DNA of 64,000 nt. Source: Elmis aenea. Taxonomy: Eukaryota; Arthropoda; Insecta; Coleoptera; Elmidae. The notes below the pieces were generated by a model that was not told the DNA's origin, did no database searches, and saw only the letters and a list, made by a program, of their open reading frames with translations. Shown here piece after piece: positions 41,944 to 52,774 of the stretch (positions within the stretch are counted from its first letter, which is position 1; the number at the start of each line of letters is the position of its first letter). Both the position numbers and the translations under genes were made by a program. The stretch is taken from contig CANTFG010000060.1 in assembly GCA_947652605.1 (NCBI GenBank), positions 1 to 64,000 of the forward strand, given 5' to 3'.

Positions 41944-42740
41944 GTGTTGCACTATCTGGGACACTTTGTTTCGGCCGATGGAGTAGCTGCAGATCCAGAC
42001 AAGCTTCGCGCTGTGCAAGTATGGCCGGTGCCAAATAATAAACACGAACTTCGTAGCTTTCTGGGATTGTGCACATATTACCGCCGTTTTGTACACGGCT
42101 TTGCCGACATAGCAAAGCCACTGACTAAGCTAAACGAGGACGGAAGAAGTTTTAAATGGAAAGACGACTGCCAAAAGGCTTTCAAACATCTAAAACAATT
42201 GTTAGTAATGGCGTCAATTCTAGGCTAGCTGTGGTAAAGTCCATCGAACACTTTTACAAATACCTTTATGAAAGGAGATTCTTGCTAAGAACGGACCAAA
42301 CAGCATTGAAATGGCTTTTGCAATTCAAGAATCCCGAGGGACAGGTGGCTAGATGGATCGAACGCCTACAAGAGTACGACTTAGAAGTAGAACATCGAGC
42401 TGGAACGAGTCATCGTAACGCAGACGCGTTATCTCGGAGGTCGTGTTCGGCGGAGTGCAAACATTGTTCTCGTTTGGAAGACAAGATATGCCTGGTACGA
42501 CGTACAGGAGTGTCTGATGAGCAATGGAGCCCAGATGAAGTCTTTAAAGATCAAGAGTCGGATCCGGACTTGGGCATGATGATAGGATGAAAGAAAGAAG
42601 GTAAGCGCCCGACTTGGGAAGAAATATCTTCTGGCAGCCTCGTGATTAAGGCATATTGGGCCCAATGGGAGTCGCTTCGATTGGAGGACGACGTGTTGAA
42701 GCGGTTTTTGGAAAGCCCCGATAACAATAGCGACAAGGAG
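41944..42740 (+). pseudogene. Ty3/gypsy RT-RNase H fragment
   Basis: LHYLGHFVSADGVAADPDKL, ELRSFLGLCTYYRRFVHGF (RT thumb) then, after a deletion near 42220, RFLLRTDQTALKWLLQFKNP, RWIERLQEYDLEVEHRAG and HRNADALSRR (RNase H end). This lineage differs from the gypsy element at 60-64 kb. The decayed remainder runs to about 42740. Confidence 0.85.
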
Positions 42741-43800
42741 AGAATAAAAAGTTTGGTTTATTTTTGATTTAAATTTTCGTTAAATGACAGAACGAAATTG
42801 TCTTGTTTCATGGCACTCTTTAGCTTTGTAGCGACTTTTTGACGAATTTTATTTGTTTTGAGCCTAAATATTAAAATAAATACATTAAACCTTATATTAT
42901 TAAATAGAGGAAAAAAATGCTTTTTTATAAGGTCATAGCCAACTATGGTTTCCATTTAAAAAAATGCAAGTTTGTAATTTATTTAAGAATTTAAACAATA
43001 TTGAAACAAATGAATGTTTTCATTTTATAGTGCGTAAAAAAATCTACAATTTTTTCCCCAGAAATATTTCTGCACCATCAACTATAACAGAGTTATTTAC
43101 GATTTAAGAATAAAAATGCTTATTTTGGTTTTTGTTTATTATCTAGCGTGCCATGGACATTCTTAAAAACATAAAAGCATCACTGAATAGGTCTGAGAAA
43201 AGGGAACCATTTGTCTAATTTAAACTTCTTTGTAGCTTTTACCGTTTACAAGATCCCGTGGTCCTTCTATGTGGACCACCCTGTTTATACAGGGTGTCCC
43301 TAATTTTTTTAAAATTATGGTTACCTATAAATTATCATTAAAACGGAAATAACTCGGAAAGTATTAGTTTTCGACGATAATTGTTAACTCAAAACTAATG
43401 ATCCTTAGCAGAGTTAAAAAATAAAGTTACTACATTTTGAAAACACGTTAACAAACTGACATTCATATTTGCAATTATTTTGCAGGTCAACTGCGATTAA
43501 TACTGTTGCCCACCGCGTGCTACTGTTGTAAGAGCAAAAAAACGTGGGGGTAATTTGATATGAACAGTTAACAGTTGGTCGTGCTAAGTAACTGATGCAG
43601 ATTTGTTTATAAATGATTTTGATGAGTGATTATGAAAATTACGATGAAACGTCGGTTAATCCCGAACAGAAATATTTTTTTAATTATTATTTCCGCGGAG
43701 GTGGTCCCCTTTCGGGTTCCTGTACTGCGACCTATTGGTCTATTGTACCCTCTGGTGATAGCCCCTTAAAGAAGTCCTGGGTTTTTAAAAAACTCCAGGA
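42741..43800. other. Gene-free AT-rich stretch with repeat copies
   Basis: A dispersed repeat starts atacagggtgtccctaat at about 43287. A diverged copy of the 5' flank of the small gene (cccaccgcgtgct...gtgctaag) lies at 43481-43620. No coding sequence is recognised. Confidence 0.5.
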
Positions 43801-45120
43801 TTTTCTTTAAGGGTGTTTTTGTTAGCTCATCTTGGTTGGCTTTTTCCATCCCTAGAAGTCTGCGCCGATAGAGTGTGAAACCTTCACACTGGCATATTAC
43901 GTGAAGAGGATTTCTTCTTCTTCACCACATCCTCTACATATATCGGTCTCTGAGAGCCCTATTATGTAGGTGTTTGTTTAGCCCACAGTGTCCTGCGACA
44001 AGTCCTGTGGCTGCTCTGATGTCTGCTCTGCTCATCCTGAGCATTTCTTTTGTCTTTTCTTTAGAGACCATTGACAGGATAGCCTTGGAATGGGCTTGTC
44101 CTGCAACTTTTTTCCAATGAGCATTGTGCCCTTGTATTAATATGTCAGTAAGACATCGCTTGGCTGTTCCATATGATGTACCAACTGGGGGTTCTGATCC
44201 GAAGAAAGGTGTCTCGCTGCCAATTTTGGCTAGGCGATCTGCCTTCTCGTTCCCTGGTATATTAGTGTGCCCTGGGCACCATACCAGTTTAACATTATTC
44301 CTGCTTCCCAGCACGTTGAGTGCTTGTATGCAGTTCAGAACGAGTCCTGAGTTTACTTCCGACGAGTTGAGCTTTTAACGCTGCTTGGCTGTCGGACACT
44401 ATGAAGATTTTTTCATTATCAAAATTTCTTTCTAATAGTGTTTCTGCACATAAGTGCATAGCATACACCTCGGCTTGAAATATGGTTGCACACTGTCCAA
44501 GGCTTACAGATGTGCCTTGTCTCAGTTGTGCTGCTCCCCATATTCCGCAGCCTGTTCCATTTTGCGTTTTTGACCCTTCCGTATACCAGACCAGGCCATT
44601 AAGCTCTATTTCATGACGCTCCCATTGGTCCCGTGTTGGAATTATGATTCCAAAGGTTTTATCAATGGCTAGCGTCCTGTTTATTCTATCCGAGATCATA
44701 TTTAATGTCTGATGCATGTCGATCTCGTTGAGATTCTCTACATCTCCCCTCTTTAGAGGTGATTTTTAGTCGGTACCCCCCTCTTAGTGCTTGTGATTTG
44801 ACCACAAGGTAACGGTAATACTCAGGCAAGCCAGTCGCTGTAGCTCGTCTAATTTATTCCTGCAGTACTTTATCTGTGTTCTAGTCCAACAGATCAGACT
44901 TGCGTAAGTTACGATGGGTATGACCATCTTGGTATATATCCAATATATCATCCTAGGTGTTAATCCCCAGTTTTTCCCAAGCATCCTTCTGCAGGTCCAT
45001 AGAGCTACAGTGGCTTTCTTGGTAGTTTTAAGTTAAGTTTGCTATCTAGAATCACTCCTAAATATTTAACCTCTCCCACTGTTACCAGTGGTCCTCCAAA
45101 CAGATATACTGTTTTAGTCT
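43800..45120 (-). pseudogene. Loa/R1-like non-LTR fragment: RT tail plus RNase H
   Basis: From 45120: VKYLGVILDSKLNLKL, WGLTPRMIYWIYTKMVIPIV (RT thumb), then RNase H with VWYTEGSKTQNGTGCGIWG, IFQAEVYAMHLCAETLL, FIVSDSQAALKA and VKLVWCPGHTNIPGNEKADR, and a CCHC-type end CRGCGEEEE near 43880. Frames change at about 44300 and 44750. Confidence 0.8.
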
Positions 45121-45670
45121 CATCTAGAGAGATTACTTACATATATTTTAAATGACTCATCGCGCATTTCTTTAAGTTTTAGTTTTAATATATTAGTTAA
45201 TTGGTTATACCTTGTTTTGTCAGCAGGAATGTGACTTCTATGCCATACTGCTCTAGCTCGTCTTTTCTCAGCTACTAACTTTTTGATTTCTAAAGGTATG
45301 TTATTTACACAAATTCGTGGGTCGAAGTGAGGAGTAGCGCGTTGGGTTGCTTGTCTTAAAATTGTCGTTAGGGAAGTCGTGACACTTTCTATTTCATCCA
45401 GTTCTTTCAATGTTACTTTTTGTTGTATGTTTTCATTTATTAGGCTGCGGTATTGATCCCAATTTGTTTTGGAGTTGTGTAGCTTGGGGGTTGTCTTTAG
45501 TTTAATAGGAGCTGCACTAATTGTTGCCATTATCAGGGAGTGGTCGGATGCTAGGTCATAGCTGGCAATAACATCGGTGTATGCTGAAGATATTCCACCA
45601 GTTATGAAAAAATTAAGAAGATCTGGTCTTTTCCCAACGTCAGTTTTTTTTAACTTCCTTAGTTATATTT
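45121..45670 (-). pseudogene. Jockey endonuclease C-terminus and linker, out of order
   Basis: YDLASDHSLIMATISAAPIK, NWDQYRSLINENIQ and VAEKRRARAVWHRSHIPADK match the endonuclease-RT linker of Jockey elements (compare RQSRFPQDKTN in the copy at 57.7 kb). In Jockey this part lies upstream of the RT, yet here it is downstream of the RT at 46.1-46.9 kb, so it is a separate insertion. Confidence 0.75.
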
Positions 45671-47330
45671 GCAATCTGCTTACCATGAAGCAATAGGCAA
45701 ATTTGTTGACAATATAGACATGAGAAGATTTACTGTCCAGTGACAGCAACCTAATATATTTTACTTAACTAACTTACTACCTTAATAGTTTAGAGCTAGT
45801 TACTAGTTAAAAGTCACGTAAATTACTGAAATTAGGTAAATCTATAACTTAAATCCAGTGGTTTAAAACGTTTTAACCGACGCACTTCACTACCATTGTC
45901 TAGCAGATTTAAAGCACTTAAATTAGGATGCACTTCCAAACGGTGTTGGTATTTTTTACTATAGTTTGTAATTTCTTCGCGCACTGTAATTATATTAAAG
46001 TCACTATGAATGAGTTTGTTCGATACATACCACGGAGCTGTGGCTATAGTGCGTAGCGTTTTTGACTGGAACCTTTGCAGTATTTCAATATTTGATGAAC
46101 TTGTTGATCCCCAAAGCTGAATTCCATACGTCCAGATGGGCTTGAGTATGGTTTTCTGTGGTCAGTTGCGAATTTTGACCAAGGAGCCAGTAGAGCTGTT
46201 TGAACTTTAAATTAAGTTGTTTGCGTTTGGCAACGATGTGGGGCTTCCATGTTAGTAGTCGTCGATCTAGGTGTATACCAAGATACTTTGCGCTGGTTTC
46301 TTGCGGAAGCGTTTGGTTATTTAACGTTATTGGTGGACAACTGTCACTTTTCATCGTAAACGTTACATGTACCGATTTTGTTTCATTTGCTTTTATGCGC
46401 CATTTTTTTAGCCAGTCTTGGATGTGGTTAATACTTTTTTGCAGACGATGTGTGGCTGTAACAGGGTCACAATGGCTTGACAATATAGCAGTATCGTCGG
46501 CAAATGTGGCAACTACTGTGTTGTTAGTAGTAGTTGGTAAGTCGGCCGTGTACAATAAATATAGCACTGGACCTAAAACACTTCCTTGAGGCACTCCTGC
46601 TTTTATGTCAAATAGGGAGGTTTGTTCATTATTTACTTTTACATAAAAATAGCGTTTGGTGAGAAAGGAATTTATAATTTGGTAGTGATTGCTCGGTAAC
46701 ATGTGTTTGATTTTGTATAGTATGCCGTCATGCCATACTTTATCGAAAGCTTGCGTAATATCCAAAAACGTTGCGGAACAGTACTTTTTTTTTCAAGACA
46801 CTCGTTAATTACATTGACCACTCGATGTACTTGTTCGTTTGTTGCATGTTGTTGCATAAATCCGAACTGGTGGTCTGGTATTAAGCAACTTTTTTCTAAA
46901 ATGGGGTTGTCTTCTTAACAATAGTTTCTCAAAGACTTTCGACATAATGGGCAATAAGCTGATAGGACGATATGAGGATGCTTTGTCTGTGGGTTTACCA
47001 GGCTTTGGTATTAAAATTATCTGTGCAACTTTCCATTGCGATGGAAAGTGCTCGGTTCTTAAGACGGCATTAAAGATGTAGGTTAATAACCTTGTTGAAA
47101 TGATTGAGTAGTTTTTTTTGTTGTATAAGGGTTGCTAACTCTCTACCTTTAGTTGTGCTAAGCCGCGAGCCCCCTCCATAGCGTATGTTCACTATTGAAA
47201 TCACCTCTATCAATAAACTTTGGCCCAACGACTCGCAGAATAGTTGGTAGTGTTGTTTTTTATTATTATATTTAGGTGGGCAGTATACTGCAGAGATTAC
47301 TAGGTCGTATGGCATAGTTTGTACTTGTAC
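45671..47330 (-). mobile_element. Jockey retrotransposon, internally deleted
   Basis: Endonuclease piece at 47315-47070 (ISAVYCPPKYNNKKQHYQLF), then RT pieces: FPSQWKVAQIILIPKPGKP, an intact frame 46765-46085 with MDITQAFDKVWHDGILYKIK, AGVPQGSVLGPVLYLLYTAD and TFADDTAIL, and a C-terminal domain near 46080-45850 (LRTIATAPWYVSN). The endonuclease active-site half is deleted, and frames break at 46085, 46860 and 47070. Confidence 0.85.
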
Positions 47331-47358
47331 AGAGGTGGCTTGGAGAAATGGGAACTAC

Positions 47359-49482
47359 TTCACTTTAGCGGCAGTTGTCGAAAATTGATAAAATTTTGTG
47401 GGTTAATAAAACTAGACTTGCTGAACTCAAATATGTTAAAATTACTTGGCGCTCTCATTAAATAATTACAAGTTATTTGTTAAAAAAATAAATTAAGAGT
47501 CGCTTAAAATTAAGATTTTAGTTCCAACTGAAACTGATCTGATCCTTATAGATCTAAATGAGTCCACCTTACTATCTCAGAAAGGTCAAGAAAGGTGGAA
47601 AAAGTAAGTCAAGACGGCAAAAAATGACAGTTGTGTACTTGGGTATGTTATAAGATTTACGTTATTTTAAGCTTATTTTAACACAAAATCAATACAAATA
47701 TAGTTGTAATCTTTCGATCTTTGCCCCTGCCCTATGTCGGAGGCAAGAGGGTCGTAGGTCCTATATAAAAAAAATTAAAAAGGTTGGGCGCCAGGCCTGC
47801 AAAACAGGCCAAAAAAAGAAAAGAAAAAAAAACTACGATCACTTGCGAAGAAGACAAAATCGTTTATTTAGTTACCAAAAAAACAACGTAACAGACTGGT
47901 ACATAAATAAACGCAGTTGGTTGTTAAATTCACCTAATTACTTATCGAAACATAAAAAAACCATCCAGGTTTGCCCGTGGTCGGCATGGTAACTACAACT
48001 TACTCCCATTCCCCAGTGGCGACGACACTCCTAAAAAAATCCCCTTTCCGTCACTAATAACGTGAATTTAAATTAAATAAAAAAATAAACAATTAAAAGA
48101 ACTTACTATAATAATTAAATGGTCCAGCCAAAATCGCTGGTGAGCGCGTTCCCAAAACTACCTTGATGTTACATACGCGGCGGTCACAAAATGGGCGTAC
48201 CCCCCAGAGCTCTGTGTGGTACTCACCTTGTATATATGAACGCTCACAGCGTTTCACGTTTAGCCGAGTACCCAAAAATAATTTACATCGAAAGCCCGCC
48301 GACCTCGTTAACAATTCGATTGTTTACACCTAAGCAGTATTTTGTTGACAATTAATATATAAACAAAATTCAGGAATTATTCCTGTCAATCAAATTTAAA
48401 TAGTATGGAAATTATTTCACATAACCGAACTTAAGAAAAATCGCTACATTACATCCATTTGAACGTTATAATAACTAAATGGATAACAAACAGCTAAGCA
48501 TAACATCATCCAAGTTATGTTGAATACCCTAAATCTCAAAAAAAAACACTGAAAACTTTACGGGATTTGCAGCGATGGCAATTGTGCCACTTGACATGGA
48601 GCACACTAGTTCCTTCAAAATGTTAGCAACCCAAAACGCGGCGGAACGCAACTCTTGACTGTATTAACTCGACACTTAATACAAGTTCCCTGGGATGGGC
48701 TACTCCCTTATAAACAACGGACGGCCCTGGGAAAAAAATCCCAAATCTGCTTGGCTCTTAAACGGGCGGTTTTAACCCCCTCGAGACGAAGTGATAAAAA
48801 AACTGGTCTGACCTTTGTGTGGATCTAGGCTAGCCGAGATTCCTTCACTGATAGCTGCCTTTAGCCCTTACTCCCTCGGTAGCTGCTTGGAGTGCACCGG
48901 GACGAAAACAAACTGGGCTCTGCCACGTGGGTAGGCACTCAGAAAACCAACAACGGCGAACTAGCACTAGGTAAACTCAACGTTGGTTCACCACTCTAGG
49001 CAGATCTTCGGAAATGCGTTTAAGAAATAATTCTTTGTTAAACACCCTTTAAACTCTCATCGAAAAATCGACCATCCGGCAGCGAGTCACTACTCTCTGA
49101 CCGCCCCCCCGGAAGTGCCTATCATTTTTCTTCGCGCTAGTTCCCAAATTTTCAAATGCGACGTTGCCACGTTTAGTTCACAATTTAAATACAACGGCTG
49201 AGTTGCCAAAGCTGTACACGGCTTTTAAACCGTTACATAGTTTCATGTATGCCTTATAATCATATTTGTACACTTTACACAGATAATTTAGCCATCCTAA
49301 CATGAGAAAATTCGAACTAAAAAACCTAACCTAACTGTCAAACGGAACTTTTATATTGAATTTTTACGCTTATTAAATGAGAGCGCCAAGTAATTTTAAC
49401 ATATTTGAGTTCAGCAAGTCTAGTTTTATTAACCCACGAAATTTTATCAATTTTCGACAACTGCCGCTAAAGTGAAGTTATA
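47359..49482. mobile_element. Element with about 105-bp terminal inverted repeats
   Basis: 47359-47465 and 49375-49482 are near-identical reverse complements (cactttagcggcagttgtcg ... cgacaactgccgctaaagtg). The 2.1-kb span has no transposase. The interior looks like part of an LTR retroelement (see next entry), so this is a composite, or a non-autonomous DNA element carrying an insertion. No clear target duplication is seen. Confidence 0.75.
47795..49240 (-). mobile_element. Probable LTR plus primer binding site of an LTR retroelement
   Basis: On the minus strand a tgtaacgg start (about 49240) leads through a GC-mixed region to aataaacgattttgtcttct, then a Cys-less leader with tggcgcccaacc at about 47797-47808, which matches the tRNA-Lys-type primer binding sites used by many retroelements. 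No gag or pol follows before the terminal repeat. This reads as a 5' LTR and leader only; the exact LTR limits are guessed. Confidence 0.4.
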
Positions 49483-49499
49483 CCGAGAAATGGCTCATC

Positions 49500-50120
49500 A
49501 TACGAAGATGCGGCGTTAAAAATGAAATTTGGACGGTCTCCCGCGATAAAGCGTAAAAAGTTAGGGCCGGTTTGTACTTGTATCTCGCCGTTTTAGGGGT
49601 CAAAATCGCCGACGAAAATCGGCCAATGGAAATTGCAGAGACGAAACGGAAGTCCGCTCGGGCTCAAAACCTTCGGATTGGGGAAGGCTCTGGCCCAACT
49701 AAGAAATACCTTAATGGCGCTGACCAGACCCGACTCCATCTTCGTGCCAAAACCGACTATCGAAAAAAAAGGGGCCCCATCTTTTTCGACACGGTCCCGG
49801 CCGAACGGATCGGCTTTGGAAGGAGCGCGATACCACGTTTCGGCTTCAGGTCGGCGAGGGCTATCCGAATCCGATAAAAAAAAAATCGAAAATCAAAATT
49901 TTCGGAGAGCCGATTTTTCGGCTTTCAACAAAAAGTTTCGGCATCAAAAAACAGACCGCAAAGTTGGATAGAGCGTGTCGAGATGTTTCGTCACTTTTAA
50001 GACCATCATCAATTTCTACGCGTCGCGTTCTTTCTACGCGCAGCGTTCTTTCTATGCTCAGCGTTCTTTCTACGTTTAATCAAGTATTTCTTTGAGCGTT
50101 CTTTCTACGCACACAATAAT
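49500..50120. other. Unclassified GC-richer block with tandem gcgttctttctacgc
   Basis: Plus-strand frames of about 100 codons (49572-49877, 49633-49971) are open but resemble nothing known and are rich in Arg/Lys. At 50014-50108 four to five imperfect copies of gcgttctttctacgc(gc) form a short tandem repeat. It may be a fragment of an unknown repeat. Confidence 0.35.
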
Positions 50121-50399
50121 TTTAAAACAATCCTATCAACTTGTAATGTAAATAAACTATTTCTTACTATTTTTAAAAATAAAATATCAAAAAAAAAATA
50201 CAACATTTTTTACCCAATTATTTCATACAAAATATATGAAGGTACTATTGTACCTATGCCGCCTGTTATGGATGGAAAAACAATTTGACCCCTTATCTCG
50301 GAAGAGGGGAAATATTTTTCTGAAATTTAGCTCATCTTATAATATAGATCAAAAATGTAGAGATGGTGCCTGTACATTAATGTGAAGCAGGGCAAGGAA

Positions 50400-50920
50400 G
50401 GCTAAGCCCCAGTAAACAAGCGACACCGCGCGTGGAACGAGATCTTCATTCGCGTAAAACGATGTTGTGCGTATGGTGGGACTGGGTAGGGCTTATCCAT
50501 TACGAATTAATTGCTTGAACGGAACCAAACGGTAAACGCGGAACTCTATGTTCAACAGATGGAACGACTCAACACGGCTATTCAAGAGAAAAGACCTAAT
50601 CGGCAGCATGGAGTTCTTTTGCTGCATGACAACGCCCGCCCTTATATCGCCAATATGACCAAGGAAGCCATTCAAACGCATGGCCGGAAACACCCGCCGC
50701 ACTCTCCGGATTTGGCACCAACGGATTTCCACCTCTTTCGATCTCTTCAAATGCTATGCAAGGAGTTTCGTTTAATACTGATGCAGAATTAAGAGCTTGG
50801 TTGGATGAATTTTTCGAGTCGAAACCGGGTGATTTCTACCAACGAGGTATTGAAAATCTTGTTAAACGTTGGGAAGAAGTTGTAAACAACAAGGGAGAAT
50901 ACATTATTGATTAATTAGTT
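50400..50920 (+). pseudogene. mariner transposase C-terminal part
   Basis: The plus-strand ORF 50511-50792 contains LLHDNARPYIANMTKEAI and HPPHSPDLAPTDFHLFRSL, the second and third Asp regions of a DD34D mariner catalytic domain (the two Asp are present). After a frameshift near 50770 the tail (FYQRGIENLVKRWEEVVNN) ends at a stop near 50915. The N-terminal half is missing. Confidence 0.85.
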
Positions 50921-51474
50921 GTTAATTTTTATTGAAAAATAAACTTTTAAAAACTTTAAAAAACGGCGGAAACTTGGTTGCCAACCTGTGATATATTCTG
51001 AGATTGTTCTCTTATTTAGCTTCATCGATTTATAATTATTTGAAGTTAATACTTAAACAAAAACGCTATGCATACATAAAATTTTATGTCAAAAAATATT
51101 AGAAATAAAACCAAACAATAGTGTGTGTTATAAATAAAGACTACAATAAATTCATAATCAAATACATTGAGTCATAGAAATGAACAATCTTTTCTTCCAA
51201 TTAAAATAAAATCTGTTTCATCTGAAAATAAAGAAAATCGATTGCATAGTGAAATAGATAAATTCAATTTAAATTCCATGAATTTTTATAAAAAATCATA
51301 CGAATATTTAAAGTTATGGTCTTATTTCATTAAATTTCTAAAGGTAACGCAAATCTAATACACATTAAATAAAATTTTATTTTTTTTTACAGCCAAATGG
51401 TATTTACAATTTACGCACTTGCCTCGTATATACCTTCTTTTTTTTTAATCTTCCATGTGCCCTGGGCTGCTGTT
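50921..51474. other. AT-rich intergenic stretch
   Basis: I see no gene, RNA or transposon end. The 63-codon frame at 51167 is AT-driven. Confidence 0.4.
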
Positions 51475-52474
51475 CTACTCTTTTTTTTCCTTTGGTTTCT
51501 GGGCTGCAAATAAAACATATTCATACGTTTATTATGGTCAATTTCTAAGAAACAAATAGTATACTAAAAGTTTTGATCCTCTATTTGTGAATCTTTTAAA
51601 ATTACCAGAAAGTTAATTTTTATTAAAAAAAATTCATTAAATGTTTTAATTGTGCTTTAAACTGTTTCTATGTAATCGTACAAAAAGCAATCTTTTACAG
51701 GAATTTAGCGTGGCGAAAGAGATTGGTGGAGGTATTGTAGTTGTTGGAGGTGCAGGTATTGTAGGTGTTGGTACCGGCGGGGGTTGCCGCACATTATTAT
51801 CCATGTAGGATTTCTAAAAATAATAATAATAATAATAATCCAATTGTTCACAGATTTTTAACTGTTAAAAGGTTTAGCAGTTGGTCATCGTAAAGCATCG
51901 TTGTTTTTATATCGGCAAAGTGTGAGAAATAAACATTTGAAAACCTGTTTTTTAAGTCTACAAAATTACTGTATACAGTTGTTGCAAACTTATAGGCCTT
52001 TATTAACTAACTGATTTTATCTTCCAAAATTATTTTTTCAACTTTAAGACCAATTTTAAGTGTTTTGAGTTACTTACTTTTATTTGACCAGTACGATTAC
52101 TTTTCATACCAATAACATTACTTAAGTAACATTTTATCATTCAAATGAACACTAGGACAAAAATATAGTGTCTTTCGCGATAATTGTGTTGTCTGATTGC
52201 GGGAGAAGGGAATGCAGTTATTTACATATCACTATCTGAATTAATATTTGTAAGTGTTAGCCGAATCATAAATACAGATTAATTAAAAAGGATTCGGATT
52301 TTTAGACTGTTTATTATATATTTTTATTGTGGTATGAAGTAGTGCAAAACTACAGCGTTTTCTTTATCGCAATGTACATTTGGTATTTTGTATATATGGT
52401 TATCTCAAGTCTATTTTGTGTTAGTCTGTTGAATTATAGTTTTCAACTTACCCAGATGTGAAGCTCCATCTTCT
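51475..52474 (-). CDS. Paralogous 3' exons of the first gene
   Basis: Exon 52474-52452 (23 nt, same length as 1095-1073; KMELHIW against GLERHIS), exon 51813-51699 (KSYMDNNVRQPPPVPTPT, then IPAPPTTTIPPP) and a terminal exon 51503-51475 ending SQKPKEKKE and TAG. Phases 0 and 1 match. Only the 3' part is present because a Jockey element begins at about 52684 where more exons would be expected. The tail shows what the first gene's unseen end may look like. Confidence 0.5.
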
Positions 52475-52682
52475 CTGAAATCACATACCATACATTAATA
52501 CACAGACAGGAAAGCATTTTAGAATAATTTTTTAACAAACCTTTAATATTAAAAACTGTAATTTTGTTTCAACGTTTTATAACTTGCAAACATTATCAAC
52601 TCATAACTTGGCTAATTGAATGCAAATCTATTTATATTCTTTGGACATTTATATTTTAATTTAAACTTATAAAAGCTATATC
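51830..52682. repeat. Segmental duplicate of about 290-1310
   Basis: Long blocks such as aacatttgaaaacctgttt and caacttataggcctttatta (shared from 410 and 51940) align almost colinearly with small indels. The match stops at 52683 where foreign sequence ctcgcgagtggacgtg begins. Confidence 0.9.
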
Positions 52683-52774
52683 TCGCGAGTGGACGTGTGA
52701 GGGAGACCCAATTAATTACAGTTCGAGTAATGAGTGATTTCATTGGTTGTGAGTGCTATCAGACGATATACAAG

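Noticed and set aside
49572..49971. Two overlapping plus-strand ORFs as a gene
   Set aside because: Overlap in different frames, no homology recognised and no splice or promoter context; kept only as an unclassified block.
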